DNA of 64,000 nucleotides from Macropodus opercularis (lineage: Eukaryota > Chordata > Actinopteri > Anabantiformes > Osphronemidae), in assembly GCA_030770545.1 (NCBI GenBank), contig CM061106.1:12284501-12348500 (forward strand). The letters are read 5' to 3'. Each line of letters opens with the position of its first letter. Positions within the stretch are counted from its first letter, which is position 1. This document shows positions 34,754 through 46,650 of this stretch, in pieces. The notes under the pieces were generated by a model that saw only the letters and a program-made list of their open reading frames with translations, was not told where the DNA came from and did no database searches. The position numbers and the translations under genes were made by a program.

Positions 34754-35162
34754 TGTTACAGTCAGCCCTCCATCCCCTGGAGGGCGCTGTGGTCCTGTCT
34801 GGTTTTCTGTCGTGTGTCCTGAGTTAATGAGTCATTCTATACACCTGTGTCTTGTTTCTGGTTCACCTTGGATTTAAGTTCCTGTCTTGTCTTCGTCAGT
34901 TGTCGGTCCGTTGCCCATTCGTGGACGTGATATTCTGTGTGGTGGAGGCTCTGTCATTTAAGTCTTTTGTTTTAGTCAAGTTAAGTGAAGTCGTGTCGTG
35001 TCGTGTCGTGTCAAGTCAAGCTAAGTTATGTGAAGTCCTGGAAGTCAAGTCATGTGTGTTTTTGTTTTAATAAACTCATTTAAGTTTAAATCACGCCTGA
35101 GTCTGCACTTGGATCCACTACCTTTTGCTTTTTTTTCCAACACCGCCACCCAGTTTGTAACA
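34754..35162 (+). mobile_element. solo LTR, 409 bp, target duplication GAAAC
   Basis: Begins TGTTACAGTCAG, ends CAGTTTGTAACA, and is flanked by GAAAC at 34749-34753 and 35163-35167. It contains 'GGATTTAAGTTCC', an AATAAA at about 35.07 kb and the 'GGAGGGCGCTG' motif near its start. It is a shorter relative of the LTR at 12.9 kb. Confidence 0.9.
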
Positions 35163-35235
35163 GAAACATCATCAAGCTCTCTCTTTATAAAACATACTTT
35201 TAACTAGAAATGATTATTGCTGTCAGCTGGTTTTG

Positions 35236-35540
35236 TTTCTGTGTGGAGTTTGCATGTTCTCCCCATGTCTGCGTGGGTTTTCTCCGGGGTCTCCGGTTTT
35301 CTCCCACAGTCCAAAGACATGCAGTTAGGTCAATTGGAAAAAGATGCGTAAATTGCCCATAGGTGTGAGTGTGTGTATGACTGTGACTTGTGTGTCTATA
35401 TATGTGGCCCTGCGATGGACTGGCGACCTGTCCAGGGTGTACCCTGCCTCTCGCCCAAAGCCAGCTGGGATAGGCTCCAGCACGCCCGCGACCCCTTTGG
35501 GGAAAAAGCGGAAGAAGATGAATGAATGAATGAATAAATG
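35236..35540 (+). mobile_element. tRNA-derived SINE, 5'-truncated (copy 2)
   Basis: Matches the full copy at 47.77 kb from 'TTTCTGTGTGGAGTTTGCATG' to the (GAAT)n tail. The tRNA-like head is missing. Confidence 0.85.
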
Positions 35541-36164
35541 GACTGTGAGAGTTGAAACTGTGTATTGTGGGACATCACATATTTTTTCCAAATTTTTTTT
35601 TAGGAACATAGTAATCTCTGGTATTGCTCTGTAATTAACCTTTGTGCCAGCCCCTTCAAACAGGACACATCTGTCAAGTACTGTCTTTAGATGAACCAGA
35701 AAATAAACCTGAAAATGTATCAGATGTAGTTGCAGAGTTCTGTTGCTCTATTGTATGTCAACTACTCTTTTAGATCTAATTCAGAAATGGGCCAGTTAGA
35801 TATTTCACTGAAATCTGTGAGGGAAAATGTAATGAAAGTCAACATACAAAAGTCAAATACCTGTTCATGATCAGTGTTTTCAGCAAGACTCAGACTTCGT
35901 CTTCCCAATCCTGCTTGAAAGAGCTTAATTTCATTTCTCTGTGTTCTATGTGGCGAGAAGCGAGGGTGACAACACTCGGAGCTGGAAAAGGTCGCTTAGC
36001 TCTATATGGTCTTTTTTTTTTTTTTTAGAAACAGATCAATAAATGTGAGTGTCAAAAGGGAAAACTTATTTTATTGACACAGAGGTAAAATAAGTACTTA
36101 CAAGATAACACAAAGTAACAAGTACCCATAGCAAAGCAAAATTGAAGATAAGATCTCCTTTATG
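35541..36164. other. no recognised feature
   Basis: AT-rich DNA between the SINE and the left subterminal region of the CACTA-type element. Includes a T-run at 36010-36026. Confidence 0.4.
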
Positions 36165-36610
36165 TCACATTTACATCTCCTAGATATAAATGAGCACTAA
36201 TTGAGACCAAAGTGGTTTTCTCATTCTTCTCAAATGTCTCTCCTGAGAATTAAGTCTCACATTGAGCACAGTGCAAGTTCTATAAATTCTCTTACAGCTG
36301 TCTCTTTTCCTGATCTCAACTAAGAGAAAAATGAGACATACTGTGCCACTTTCAAATATGTCTCAATTTGATCTCAGTTATATCTCAGTGAGAAATATGT
36401 CTTGTACTGCTCACTATTTGAGTTCTCAGATCCTCTTACAGTTGTCTCTTTTTAGTGTTTCAGCAAAAAGAAAAAATAGAGTAGTGCAAGCTCTCAAATT
36501 AGTCTCAACATGAGACATTTAATATTATAGCTCAATCATATCTCAATTTATCTCAGCGCAAAATTTAAGAACAGTAATCAATTCAGGCAAATAATTTGAG
36601 ATGGTTTACA
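36165..36610. repeat. left subterminal TCTCA/TGAGA cluster
   Basis: About 18 occurrences of TCTCA or its complement, many extended to GTCTCAA, ATCTCA or TTCTCAAAT. They are arranged in both orientations and lie just downstream (minus sense) of the transposase gene end. Confidence 0.75.
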
Positions 36611-39040
36611 TAACGTTCAACTTACAAAATGTGTTGATTGCTGACACAAGCCATACAATTCATTAATTACAATTTTGATTTCCAAAACGTAACCCATCAA
36701 AACATAAGCCATGATGTGCTCAAAAGACAGCTTTGTGAACTTTTTAAATGTTGACATTGTGCTGTTTTGACAGAATTCGCAGCAAAGCTCTATTGTATAG
36801 AGCAGTAAAAGAGTGTGTAACACATAATAGAGCACATGCTGTTTTAATTTAATTCATTCAAGCACCCTGATAATACAATAGAGGCAATTCATCTTGCCAC
36901 CACACACCCTGACCATGACTCACTGTTGCAGTTTTTGTTAGCTGCAAAAACAATGCCAGGCATAGATGTCAAGTCAAAGAAAACAACTTTACCCAATATA
37001 TGATCCAAGGAAACTACTGTATTAACAGAGGTTTCCAATAGGGGAACAACATGACTGCATGTACCATTTGTTACACTATCGTGCAGCAAAGAAAAACCAG
37101 CAACTTTGAATTCATGAACAAGGGCCCATTTGGCATTTGAATGTTCTGAGGTAATGAAGTACTCAATCTGTCCATACTTTTTTTTGTCCATCACTTGAAA
37201 AAACGACTGTAAAATTGTTTCTTCTATTGCCTTTACCATAGTGTTTTGATGTGAGATAATTTCTCTTAACTTGTGCCCTGTGAAAGATCCTTACTGTTTT
37301 AGAACTGATGCAATGACCAGTATGTCTTTCCAATGTAGAGAGTTGAACTGTGTCCAGTTGAAGTTCACTAGATGCTGCTTTAAAAAACATTCTGTGAGAT
37401 GTCACTAATCGAGGATATCAAGTGGAGGATGGAGGAGAGATATCCTGAAATCGCTTGTCAATTTCCTTTGCATTTTTTCCCATGCTGAAGGGCTGACGAG
37501 AAAACTCTGGAGAAAACCACAGAACCATCAGAAGGCGCATTACTCCAAGAAGGACTGAGTGCATGTAATCTATGGCAGTGCCTTTGATAAGGTTATAAAA
37601 TTTAAGTTTGCTAAGCCAACAGGGACCCTTCAGCCTTTTAGGCTCATTTGAGATTTTCATATCCAGAGCAAACTTTTCATTTGTGCGCAGTAGGCCTTTT
37701 GGAACTCTATGTTGGTATGGAAATGCATGAACATGTCCTCTTTCCCCTGTCTTTACCGTCTCTCCTGGCTGCTCACATTTATGACATCCAAATTTCCCAT
37801 TGTATTGCACTGAATTAAGGACTAATGCTTTAGCAGGTAAGTCGCATGTTCCAGCGATGGTGAGCACTTTACACACAAAAGGTTCAGATGTCAACTCTGC
37901 AGGTTGCACAAGAATTCCATCATCTGCAAGTTTACTCAGTGTGTCACCTAGTGGTCTAAGGAATGTAACCATGGATGGTTTTGAGTCCCCATACCAAAGT
38001 CCAGCAAATATCATATTCTCTCTTTTTGTGCGTTCCATGAAACTCAGTTCATTGATGATACAATAAAAAGGCCACACTGAAAACTTGGACGATTTGAAAA
38101 TAGGTACCCCATCTGTATTCCAAGTAAGTGAGATGTTTTTAGGGTCACTAAGAGGACCACCCCCATCTACAAGCTGTTTGTAAATTTCTGCATCATATAT
38201 ATCTTCAATGTTGTTAGGATCTGTCTTCTTCCTGCTAAATCTAAAGTTAAGTTTCTCCTGAAAACCTGGCTTGAGAAACAATGACCTTATTTGAGCATCA
38301 ATTGGAACCTCTATGAAGGATGAGGATCTTTCTTCTGACACACTGGTCCCACAAGATAGACACTGTAATTGTTCACCTTCTAATGACCCAAAACAAGTAC
38401 TGCAATATTTATGCAATACAATAGGAGATGATGCAGCATATGAGAAAAAAAGTATTTTAACTTCTGTACACTGTTTAAGCAGTCTGTATTCAGACTATCA
38501 GGACAAACCAACTTAAACATTTTAAGCAAATCACTAAGGGCCTTATCAGTTACTTTATGACAGTTTACGTAAGCCATGATGCTCTCTGCAACATTTATTG
38601 ATGCATTGTCATATAATGGTTTGTGTGCTGTGTCCTTGACATTTGACTCTTCTGCACAGTCCTCACTCAAACCCTCTTCAAATCCCTCATTAAAAAAATG
38701 TCCATCATCATATATGTCCAACCCCCCACATCAGGGCGAGCTTCCTCAAATAATTGAGATGGATCATACTCAGCATTGCCATGTGGTTCAGTTGTTAGGT
38801 CATCAGGAGGATCTCTGAATGCTGATCTGGAAGATGGTTCTTCATTGTCTTCGATAGAGTTAACCGTTGAAATACTCTCTTGTGCCACGCTACCTTGTGC
38901 TGGTAATAAAATAGAATTAAAATCATTAAGGGTCAAAAAACATCTCGTCACAACAAAAAACCTATATAGTCTCAACCTGTATAACACTTTCTTACACTCT
39001 TATTATTGATTGATTATTGTGTCATATTTTAGCAGGATCT

Positions 39041-40624
39041 GGGGTCTCATTTATAAAACTGTGCGTAGGATCCTTACTAAAAGTGTATCTGTGCCTGAAA
39101 GGCAAAAATGGCGTGCGCAAAACAATATTCAGACTTATAAAACAGTGCGTACGGCAGAACATCCGCAACATTCACTTTATAAATCTCAGTCAGCCAGAGT
39201 CAGCGGAAGATTGTGCGCATATGCGTCTCCTCCCCGAAATAACCATATAAGGAGCTTACAATGCCTAGATTTACTATGCATATCCTCATCTGCATATCAT
39301 ATGCATATGATTATTCATCCACGTGATCATCTAACATGTTTACCGGTAGGTAGCCTACAAAACATTAGTCAATATGAAATATGGATGTGCGTCACATTAA
39401 TAAAATAATTTAGTTTGCCTTTTTTTTAAATAAATAAATGAAAGTGTCAATACATTTATTTTTCTCAATCTTTTCTATGGGCTAAATCGTATTTTTTAAT
39501 TGAAACAGTTTTAGACCATGTTGTGCATTATTAGCACGAAGCTATTTTCTCAGACAATTATTCATCTATTAATTTGATATTCAGCTATCATGATAAGTAA
39601 TTATAGTTAAAACATTAAAGCACAGCATGCCAGAAGAAAATTGTTCAAAAGCATTGCATCCACAACAAATATTTCTATTTATTGAATATTAAAATTTTTG
39701 TCAAGTCAAGTCATCTTCATTTATATAGCGCTTTTAACAGTGTAGGCTGTTTCAAAGCAGCTTTACCGAGACAAATGGATAATACTTGGTATTATCTAGC
39801 TATTTGTCTAGCTTTTTCTAGCTAAAGTTATTTGTGATTAATTCACTTCCGTCGCAACGTTCATTAGTTATTAAATTAGGGTCGGCTAAGACGACACCAT
39901 TCTCTCTACACAGACTTTAAGCCGAACCTGTGATAAACTCTGATGGTGTACACATGCGCATTATGAATTTATTTTAAGATTATGTGCATTTCAATCTATG
40001 TTCAAAGATTATTTCTCTCCCTACAGACCAAGATCAAAGGAACTTGTCTGGCGATGTAATGATTTCATGTAGGCCTATTTTAAGTGTTTAACTCCAATGA
40101 GAATGGTTCAATCTAAATGTTTAATATTAGAAGTAAAACATATAGTTTAGTAAATTATTAATTTATTTATTTAAACTGTTATTGTGAACATGCACTGTAG
40201 CCTATTTATGATTACTGCTCATAATGAAGATTTATGGTTTTACGTCAGGCTATATTATGCATCAGTTTCACTGCCCAAATATCCAGCTGGCGCGGACATT
40301 TAAGAATGGATGGATATTTGCTTCAAGTAATATGCTTGGTGAGTGAAATTATATTTGTATTATCTTTCTGTAGCTGTATAATTTTCTTTGATTTTCTGCC
40401 TAAAAGTGACATTTGACATCAACATTTAACTCCAGCTCACCATCGGTGTCGCCAAACTGCGCCGTCTCCAAAACGTTAGTACACATGGGTCTGAGTTTGC
40501 GTGCAGGTGCGCAAATTATCCCGTCAAGTTTGTTTTTATAAATCACAACTTATGCGTCGAAAGTGGCGTACGCCTGTTTCAAGGCCTTTTTTGTGCGTAC
40601 GCACGCTTTATAAATGAGACCCCT
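39041..40624. mobile_element. non-autonomous TIR DNA element, 1.58 kb
   Basis: A perfect 17-bp inverted pair marks the ends: GGGGTCTCATTTATAAA at 39041-39057 and its complement at 40608-40624. Similarity continues inward (CTGTGCGTAGG against GCGTGCGTACG), and inner copies of TTATAAA-TGTGCG lie near both ends. It has no transposase. It splits the CACTA transposase gene. I could not identify a target duplication or superfamily. Confidence 0.75.
39700..39775 (+). repeat. short fish interspersed repeat fragment
   Basis: 'TCAAGTCAAGTCATCTTCAT' then 'TTATATAGCGCTTTTAACAG' and 'TTTCAAAGCAGCTTTAC'. This motif series recurs throughout fish genomes, according to general knowledge of these repeats. It is a passenger within the TIR element. 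Confidence 0.5.
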
Positions 40625-42222
40625 GTTCAGTGAAAAAATATACTGTACATCATTACAGACAGACAGGGTGTGTGTACCTGACATGTGGTGAGAGACTTGA
40701 TGTCCGAGAGTGAGTGCGGTACATCCTACTTGGACACCTGGATGTTGGGCATGTTCCTCTTGAAGTCCAGCGTTTTGGGTTCCTCCAGGAGGTACCCCCC
40801 ACTGCTGTGTTCCGCTGCTGCTACCTCCCGACACAGACAAGAGGTCACATCAGTGGTTCACACCTTTTTTCAGATCAATATTAGAGTATCATTTTGCTTA
40901 AATTACATTTTTCAGATTTCTCACCCGAAAAAACCGTGTAAGAAACACAAAAGATAAAAAAAAGAAAAAGAGAAGAATAAAAGAAAGCTATTTTGCCATG
41001 CTTGGTTTGACCAACTGTAGACTGCATTCTATCTACTATCTAATCTATCTATTTACAGGGCCTGTGATTCCTAATCAGAACTAATTCTGTTCAGGATCTC
41101 TCTCTCCTCTGCACATGGGACTGGGTGTGGCATTTGAACATTAAACACACACCAACACATTTCATAAGTTACCTAAATATTGCTGATCAGTCTCCATATG
41201 AACACTGGCGGCTGCAGGGAGGAAAATAAGGCGTTAAATATCCTATCTGCTGCAAATTTACTGCAACACAACTATGCCAGGCTACTCACCAGATGTGCAC
41301 CCCGTCGTTTATTTGGGTCATCTTCAGTACCAGTCCTTCTCCATCGTTTTCCAGGTTTTCGTCTGGTCATTGTGACACTCCAATACTATATAAATACAGA
41401 CCCAAGTTGATGGAATATACAGTGGAACTTTTTGTAAAAGTAAAACTCTATATTCTGATGACGCGTTTATTCAGTAACAGAGGTTTACATCTAATCAGCT
41501 CTTTAGTAAACAGAAATACATTTCTTAGAAAGTGTCAATTTTCTCTGTTAATTTCTTTATACCATTTTGATTTCCCCCTACGATAGATAAAGTTTCTCTT
41601 ATTCTATCACTTATACTTTCACTTGTTTATTCTTCATCCTGCATGAATTCTCTATCCTAATTGGATAAAATGAATATCCCGCAAATGCATTTTCCGTTTA
41701 CTGAACAGCAGGGGGAACCAGGGAGACTATGGTCATTTTAACAATAATATCAATAACTGGTATCAGAAATAATATAGAGCTGTTTTAATACTTGGCTACT
41801 GCACTGTTATGTACCACAATTTCAAAATCTTAAGTCAAACTACAGAATAATTATTAACAAGTACCAAAAGTATTGATCATTGATGATCAATTGATGACCA
41901 AAATGTAAATTTAATGCAAGTTATTTGTATTACTAACTCATGTAAATTATACCTCCTGATATTTTTATAAGTAAACTAATAATTATGTAGTACCATGAAA
42001 TATAAATGAACAAGAACAAATACAGCTCGGCTTATGATCACCATTGAATGAATACCAGAATTTCAATGTCACTAAGACATGTTTTGTGCCAAATAATTCA
42101 ACAAATACACACGTGTATTTCTCGTATGTTTTGACATTTCTGAAGAGTCTGAAGTGTAGGAGATTTGTAACCATAGATATATATAGCGAGTTGTAATTAT
42201 TTTAATAAAGAATAGAGTTCTG

Positions 42223-42292
42223 CTAGTCTGGGTAAACCCTGCCCTCTCTGCCGGCGATTTGATTCTTGAACTTGGTCTGGTGATAGCCAGAC
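42223..42292. mobile_element. 70-bp miniature element with 10-bp flanking duplication
   Basis: Starts CTAGTCTGGGTA and ends with GATAGCCAGAC. TAGAGTTCTG occurs immediately on both sides (42213-42222 and 42293-42302). Probably a heavily deleted DNA transposon. Confidence 0.6.
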
Positions 42293-42299
42293 TAGAGTT

Positions 42300-42645
42300 C
42301 TGTAGACAAACATTTACAGTAGGCCTATTAGCTAGGTGTAGCTAAGTAACGTTAGCATAGCTAGTGGTAGCCCCTTGAATGTGGCATTCGCAATGCCGTG
42401 ACGTTACTCCAAGAATCCTACCTCATGTGTGATAAAAGTGTCCGTTATTACTATTACCACTATTATTACTTACCGGTAGTCGTTATCCTTTACAGAGAGC
42501 TTTGCTGTTTCTTCCAAATTCCAGCCATTTCTGACCCGCACTCCACGCAGTAACCGCCGAAAAAGAGGAAGAAGCTGAACGTTGCACGCGCGGGAGACGT
42601 GACCGGTAGCGCCAAGACCCGCCCTACGAAGCAGCTCATTGCATG
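42300..42645. promoter_or_regulatory. CpG-containing region between divergent transposon genes
   Basis: The stretch 42.52-42.63 kb is rich in CpG (for example ACCGCCGAAAAAGAGG, GCACGCGCGGGAGACG) within AT-rich surroundings. It lies between the start of the CACTA transposase gene (41.37 kb, minus) and the plus-strand gene starting at 45.70 kb. It may have been a bidirectional promoter. A (TAA)n tract follows at 42649-42665. This is inference only. Confidence 0.3.
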
Positions 42646-42894
42646 TAATAATAATAATAATAATGGAATGTGGGGATTAGGTAATTAGGTGTCTGTCCAA
42701 CAAGTAATTGACAAAGAAACTCCGAACTGTATTCAGCCCTTCGAAAATGGGATGGTTGGCTAAGTTAGCTAATGGCTAATGTTAGGTTCTACGTTGCAAA
42801 TGAAACTGGAGGTCCTTAAAAAAAAAACTGTTTGAGAACTGGCGATTGGTGATTCTTAATTGGGAATCTGAGCTCATATTAATGACCGGACTGG

Positions 42895-44165
42895 GAGAAA
42901 CAAGATGGTGTCGCACGCTGAGTTGGTGGCAGCTGCGGCCGGTAACGTTAGATCTTAATTTGCTAGGGCGGGTTCATGTTATGCTCGGGACTGGAGCTTA
43001 TGGAACGGGCCGCAACGCACAAAACCCAGTATGTAGGGCTGGGACAACGCATCGAGGTCATCGATGACGTCGACGCAAAATATGCGCATTGATTAGTCGA
43101 CCTGTTTTTATTTCTCTAAAAAACATTTGTAAAACGTTTACCTTATGTGCGCTGAATATACACGATGGCCGGATCAACATTCTGTCCAACGTTATATAAC
43201 CAATCCAGGGGTTTTTCTGCATTGATCTTTTTTTTTTATGGGTGACTGTCAAAGCCTTATTTGATCGGTAAGTGATGGAGAATAGAATGACTGCTGCGCC
43301 TGACAGGGCGTGTACGAGAGAGAGCCCCGACTGCCCGCACATTCACAATCTTCAAACAACACGAGCGCTTCTTGCGCTCTCTCTCCCTTGTGCATATTAA
43401 TCAAAATTATTAAACACGATAGAAAAGGGGCGAAACACCAAAGTTTCATGCGCCCTCGTGCACTCATGGTCTTCAAACTACACGAGCACTGCCTTGCGCA
43501 CTCGCTCTCTCTCTCTCTCCCTTGTGCATTTTAACCAAAATCATTAGACAGGATAGAAAAAGGGCGGAACGCCAAAGTTTCACATGGAGCATTTGGAGAT
43601 TTTTTTTTCTCCATGACAGGCTGAATGCTAGAATGCTAATAAATGCTAGACATCAAGTTGTTATTTTCATCTGAAAGAAGAACTTTTTTTCAGTAAGCTA
43701 TGGCCCTATGTGTTCAGTAAGCTTGTTTCAGTAAGCTATGTGTTTTCAAGGTTTTATTGAATGTTATCTCTATACAAGTGCAAAGTAATGCATTCTTAGT
43801 CAGTCTTTTATTTAGTAATTTTAAGAGCAATAAACATATGTTGCAATGTTAAGGAATCCATGTTTTTTTTCATTCAGATATGTAAATCAACATGTATAAA
43901 TTGTTAGTAGTCAATTAATGGGGGGATAATCGAAATCAAATCTGTCTGAAAAAATTAATTGTTAGATTAATCGACGCGTTGGAAAAAAATAATCGCTAGT
44001 TTAAAAAATAATTGTTTATCCCAGCCCTACCAGTATGCAATACCATTCTGTTTCGTTCAATTCACTCTAGTCCCAAGCGTAACATGAACTCGCCCTAGCT
44101 AATTAAGAATCACCTGTGGTGGCTGCCAACAACTCAGTGTGGAATACCATTCCGTTTTGCGCCGT
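42895..44165. mobile_element. palindromic foldback element, interrupted by a hAT element
   Basis: The left arm (42895-43020) and the reverse complement of the right arm (44040-44165) share 'CTGAGTTG.TGGCAGC', 'TCTTAATT.GCTAGGGCG.GTTCATGTTA' and following bases. The centre is occupied by the hAT element at 43034-44029. It has no coding capacity. Confidence 0.65.
43034..44029. mobile_element. non-autonomous hAT element, 996 bp, target duplication CCAGTATG
   Basis: Ends TAGGGCTGGGACAAC and GTTTATCCCAGCCCTA. The 8-bp CCAGTATG is duplicated at 43026-43033 and 44030-44037, as expected for hAT. It inserted near the centre of the foldback element. Internally there is a duplicated block 'ACGAGCRCT.CTTGCGC.CTC..CTCTCCCTTGTGCAT' type (about 43.36 and 43.48 kb). 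Confidence 0.92.
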
Positions 44166-44233
44166 CCACTCAGTAATATGTGCTCAGCAGTACACTTGTG
44201 AAATATCTAATTGAAATATTGATTAGCCTACAT

Positions 44234-45397
44234 CAGGGGTGTCAAACTCAAATACACAGTGGGCCAAAATTGAAAACTGGAACGAAGTCGCGGGCCAACA
44301 TTGATATTTACTGGGAAAAAAACATCGGTATGGAACAAGCAAAGCTTGACTAGACTATTTCCGTAAGAAAATGCACTGTGAATGCTGTAATGCTGAATTT
44401 ATTCCCAAGAACCGTTGACGGTAACTGGAGAGTTTAAAAAGTTCTTAAAGGTAGTTTAAGAAAAATCCAAGTGGTAAAAAAAAGAGCTAAACATGTTCAG
44501 AACAAGTTAAAAGTCTTAAATTTCAAAATAAAGCATAATGAAGAAATATTAAATAGGTATTTATGATTAAATAATTAAAGAAAACACAGTTGAGTTGATC
44601 CAAACAGTAAAAGTATAGAAAACGACTAAAACGTGTTGATAGAATTTTGCAGGACTTTCCTGACATTACTGAAGTTTTAAAAGCATTATTACAACAAGCA
44701 GAACATTCAGATTCAATGTGATGACAATAAACATCACATATAAAAAGGAACAACCAGGGGAGGATTTGAACCGGTAGCCTCACGTAGTAGTGTGCAGAAG
44801 ACTAACTGCTGGACTATCTGAGCAACTGGGACTGACAACGCGCGCCACTCACACATACTACCAGTGACAGCTGACTGCTGTGGCGATTCACCGAGGAAAG
44901 CGAAACCCGTTAAACGGGATCGTTGCAGCAAAACCGTAACACGAATCACAAAAACCACCCGAAAGCCGATACTTTAATCTGCGACTTGTGTAAGTTTCAT
45001 GTCCAAAGACATTTTTGAATTCCCAGCGATCAATGTGTCTCTTCTGCTCCGCGAGTCAGGCAGAAAAATGAGGGGTTCAATGGCCCAGAAGCGGCCGCTC
45101 CGGTAAACAGGAAGCAAGTAGACAAGTGTCTAGTGTCTGGGGGGGGGGGGTAGCACGGTGCCAGTATTAGCATAAGGTCTCTATTACTATGGTCAACAGA
45201 AGGAGTGGGCGTTAATGGGTCCTCTCGCGATTGACGCCACCAAAACGCCAACAGAGCATTCTGGGATTTGTAGTATCAGCGGTACATGATAATTACCGGC
45301 GGGCCAGCTCTAATAGTAATTTGGTATGGCTTCGCGGGCCAAATATAATTACGCTGCGGGCCAAATTTGGCCCGCGGGCCAGAGTTTGACACCTATG
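44234..45397. mobile_element. non-autonomous hAT element, 1164 bp, target duplication GCCTACAT, with tRNA-like passenger
   Basis: Ends CAGGGGTGTCAAACTC and GAGTTTGACACCTATG, flanked by GCCTACAT at 44226-44233 and 45398-45405. The right part repeats GCGGGCCAAAT. It has no transposase. The interior carries a minus-strand tRNA-like segment (44757-44830) and is homologous to 63.11-64.00 kb. Confidence 0.92.
44757..44830 (-). repeat. tRNA-derived segment inside hAT element (copy 1)
   Basis: On the minus strand the B-box GGTTCAAATCC (44772-44762) is exact, preceded at tRNA-like spacing by CAGATAGTCCAGCAGTTAG, an eroded A-box. The equivalent place in the second hAT copy (63.5 kb) keeps an exact A-box. 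It is probably an old SINE head carried by the hAT family. Confidence 0.65.
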
Positions 45398-46468
45398 GCC
45401 TACATGTTACCAGATGTTCATGTATTTTATTCATTTTCTTTGACTGTGAAATTCTAGGGTATGGCAATTCTTGAAAAACATGATTAAAAAAAATAAAGGT
45501 CATTTAATGAAATTTAAATTTCACTTACTTGACTGGACTCGCCCTCCTATTTTTGCTCTACACTGACACTTTGATTTGATTTTTGCTCATTTTGATACCA
45601 TTCTTGCCTCAAAGATATGAAGTGAATTAGGTTAAAATAGTGTCTATTTATATTATACTTAGCGTTAATGATCTAAAATGTATTTTTTTTTTCATTAACA
45701 GGATGGAGAAAAACAAAGTGCTGGCAAAAAAAAGGCTACTGGTTCCAACTCAGAAAATGAAGGACCTGAGCTCCCCTCCCCCAAATGAGCAATCTGGTAA
45801 GTATTAACGTAATAGTTTCTGTTATATACGAGGGTAATAATCATAACATTATTGTCCAAATAATGTCTAAAAATACCAGTCTAAATTGTTGTGGCCAAAT
45901 AGAAATAGATTCTCTCTCTCTCTCTCCCAGGGTGTGTTGCATTTGTCAGATGGGAGGATGGTTATACCGGCAAAATCTTTAAAGGATCTGACATTTTGGC
46001 AAGAGATGAGGTTCCTGTGCAGCTGCAAGATCTAAGATCAGGAGACCCTGTTTTAGCAAAGTGGTAAATTCTATAAGGCCACTGTTAAATATATTTCAGG
46101 GGAAGATCAGGCTAAGCTGCCGAAAGGCCACCCAACTCCACAGGAGTCCTTTTTAAATATGTTAAAAGGCAATGAGCCATCAGACATAACATCAGAGTCT
46201 GACACCATTATAATAGATAGGAGCCCACTGTCTGAGCATGGCGAGAAAATCCCGTCGCTGAATACATCACCTGACGGGGGACATGCAACAGGCTGCAACA
46301 CAGCTGGACCACCACCCTATGGGTAGGCTTGTCATAATTATTACATAATCGCCTGGGCCCATGAGAACACTTTATCATTATCCGATCAGATTTGGCAAAG
46401 TTCAAAACCAAAAATAAACAGCATTAGGATAACTGTTATCCAATCTATGATAATAGAATAGGCTATAT

Positions 46469-46650
46469 GCACAGCTCCACTACTTCCTGAACTTAAGGCT
46501 GCTTTTTTGTTTCCTGCCTTACACAAACTGATTAATCCACGTGTTTATGAGTCACAATGGTCAGACACACGTGGATTAATCAGTTTGTCCAATAATGTAA
46601 GACAGGAAACAAAGGAGCTGCCTTAAATTCAGGAAGTAGTGGAGCTGTGC
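46469..46650. mobile_element. foldback miniature element, about 180 bp
   Basis: Arms of about 75-80 bp: GCACAGCTCCACTACTTCCTGA at the left edge mirrors TCAGGAAGTAGTGGAGCTGTGC at the right edge (with one base difference). The inner arms CAAACTGATTAATCCACGTGT and its complement are exact. The loop is about 20 bp. Inserted in an intron of the passenger gene. Confidence 0.85.

Larger units (their letters stand above)
36889..41370 (-). pseudogene. EnSpm/CACTA-type transposase (Transposase_21-like), broken
   Basis: Minus strand. A first exon (41370-41290) begins MTRRKPGKRWRRTG and ends at GTGAGT. A second at about 40.84-40.68 kb encodes a glycine/glutamine-rich stretch and ends at GTACAC. The main exon (38907 to 36889) starts after an acceptor, with an acidic lead, then SINVAESIMAYV..KALSDLLKMF and C..C zinc-type pairs (YCSTCFGSLEGEQLQCLSCG). 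The core follows: YDAEIYKQLVDGGG, SLTWNTDGVPIFKSS, AGLWYGDSKPSM and FGCHKCEQPG. This is the conserved signature of animal EnSpm transposases. Frame slips occur near 38720 and 38455, and a stop at 37420-37418. After it, about 250 residues expected from the family appear to be missing before the C-terminal piece (to 36889), which itself crosses a frame slip near 37230. A 1.58-kb TIR element sits between exons 2 and 3. It is not functional. Confidence 0.8.

Noticed and set aside
35344..35609. Open frames on both strands over the SINE
   Set aside because: They lie entirely inside a non-coding SINE copy; the same frames recur at 47.8-48.1 kb for the same reason.
41290..45703. Single shared promoter as a firm call
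   Set aside because: The CpG-rich segment is suggestive, but three later insertions lie between it and the plus-strand gene, and no core promoter element was identifiable.
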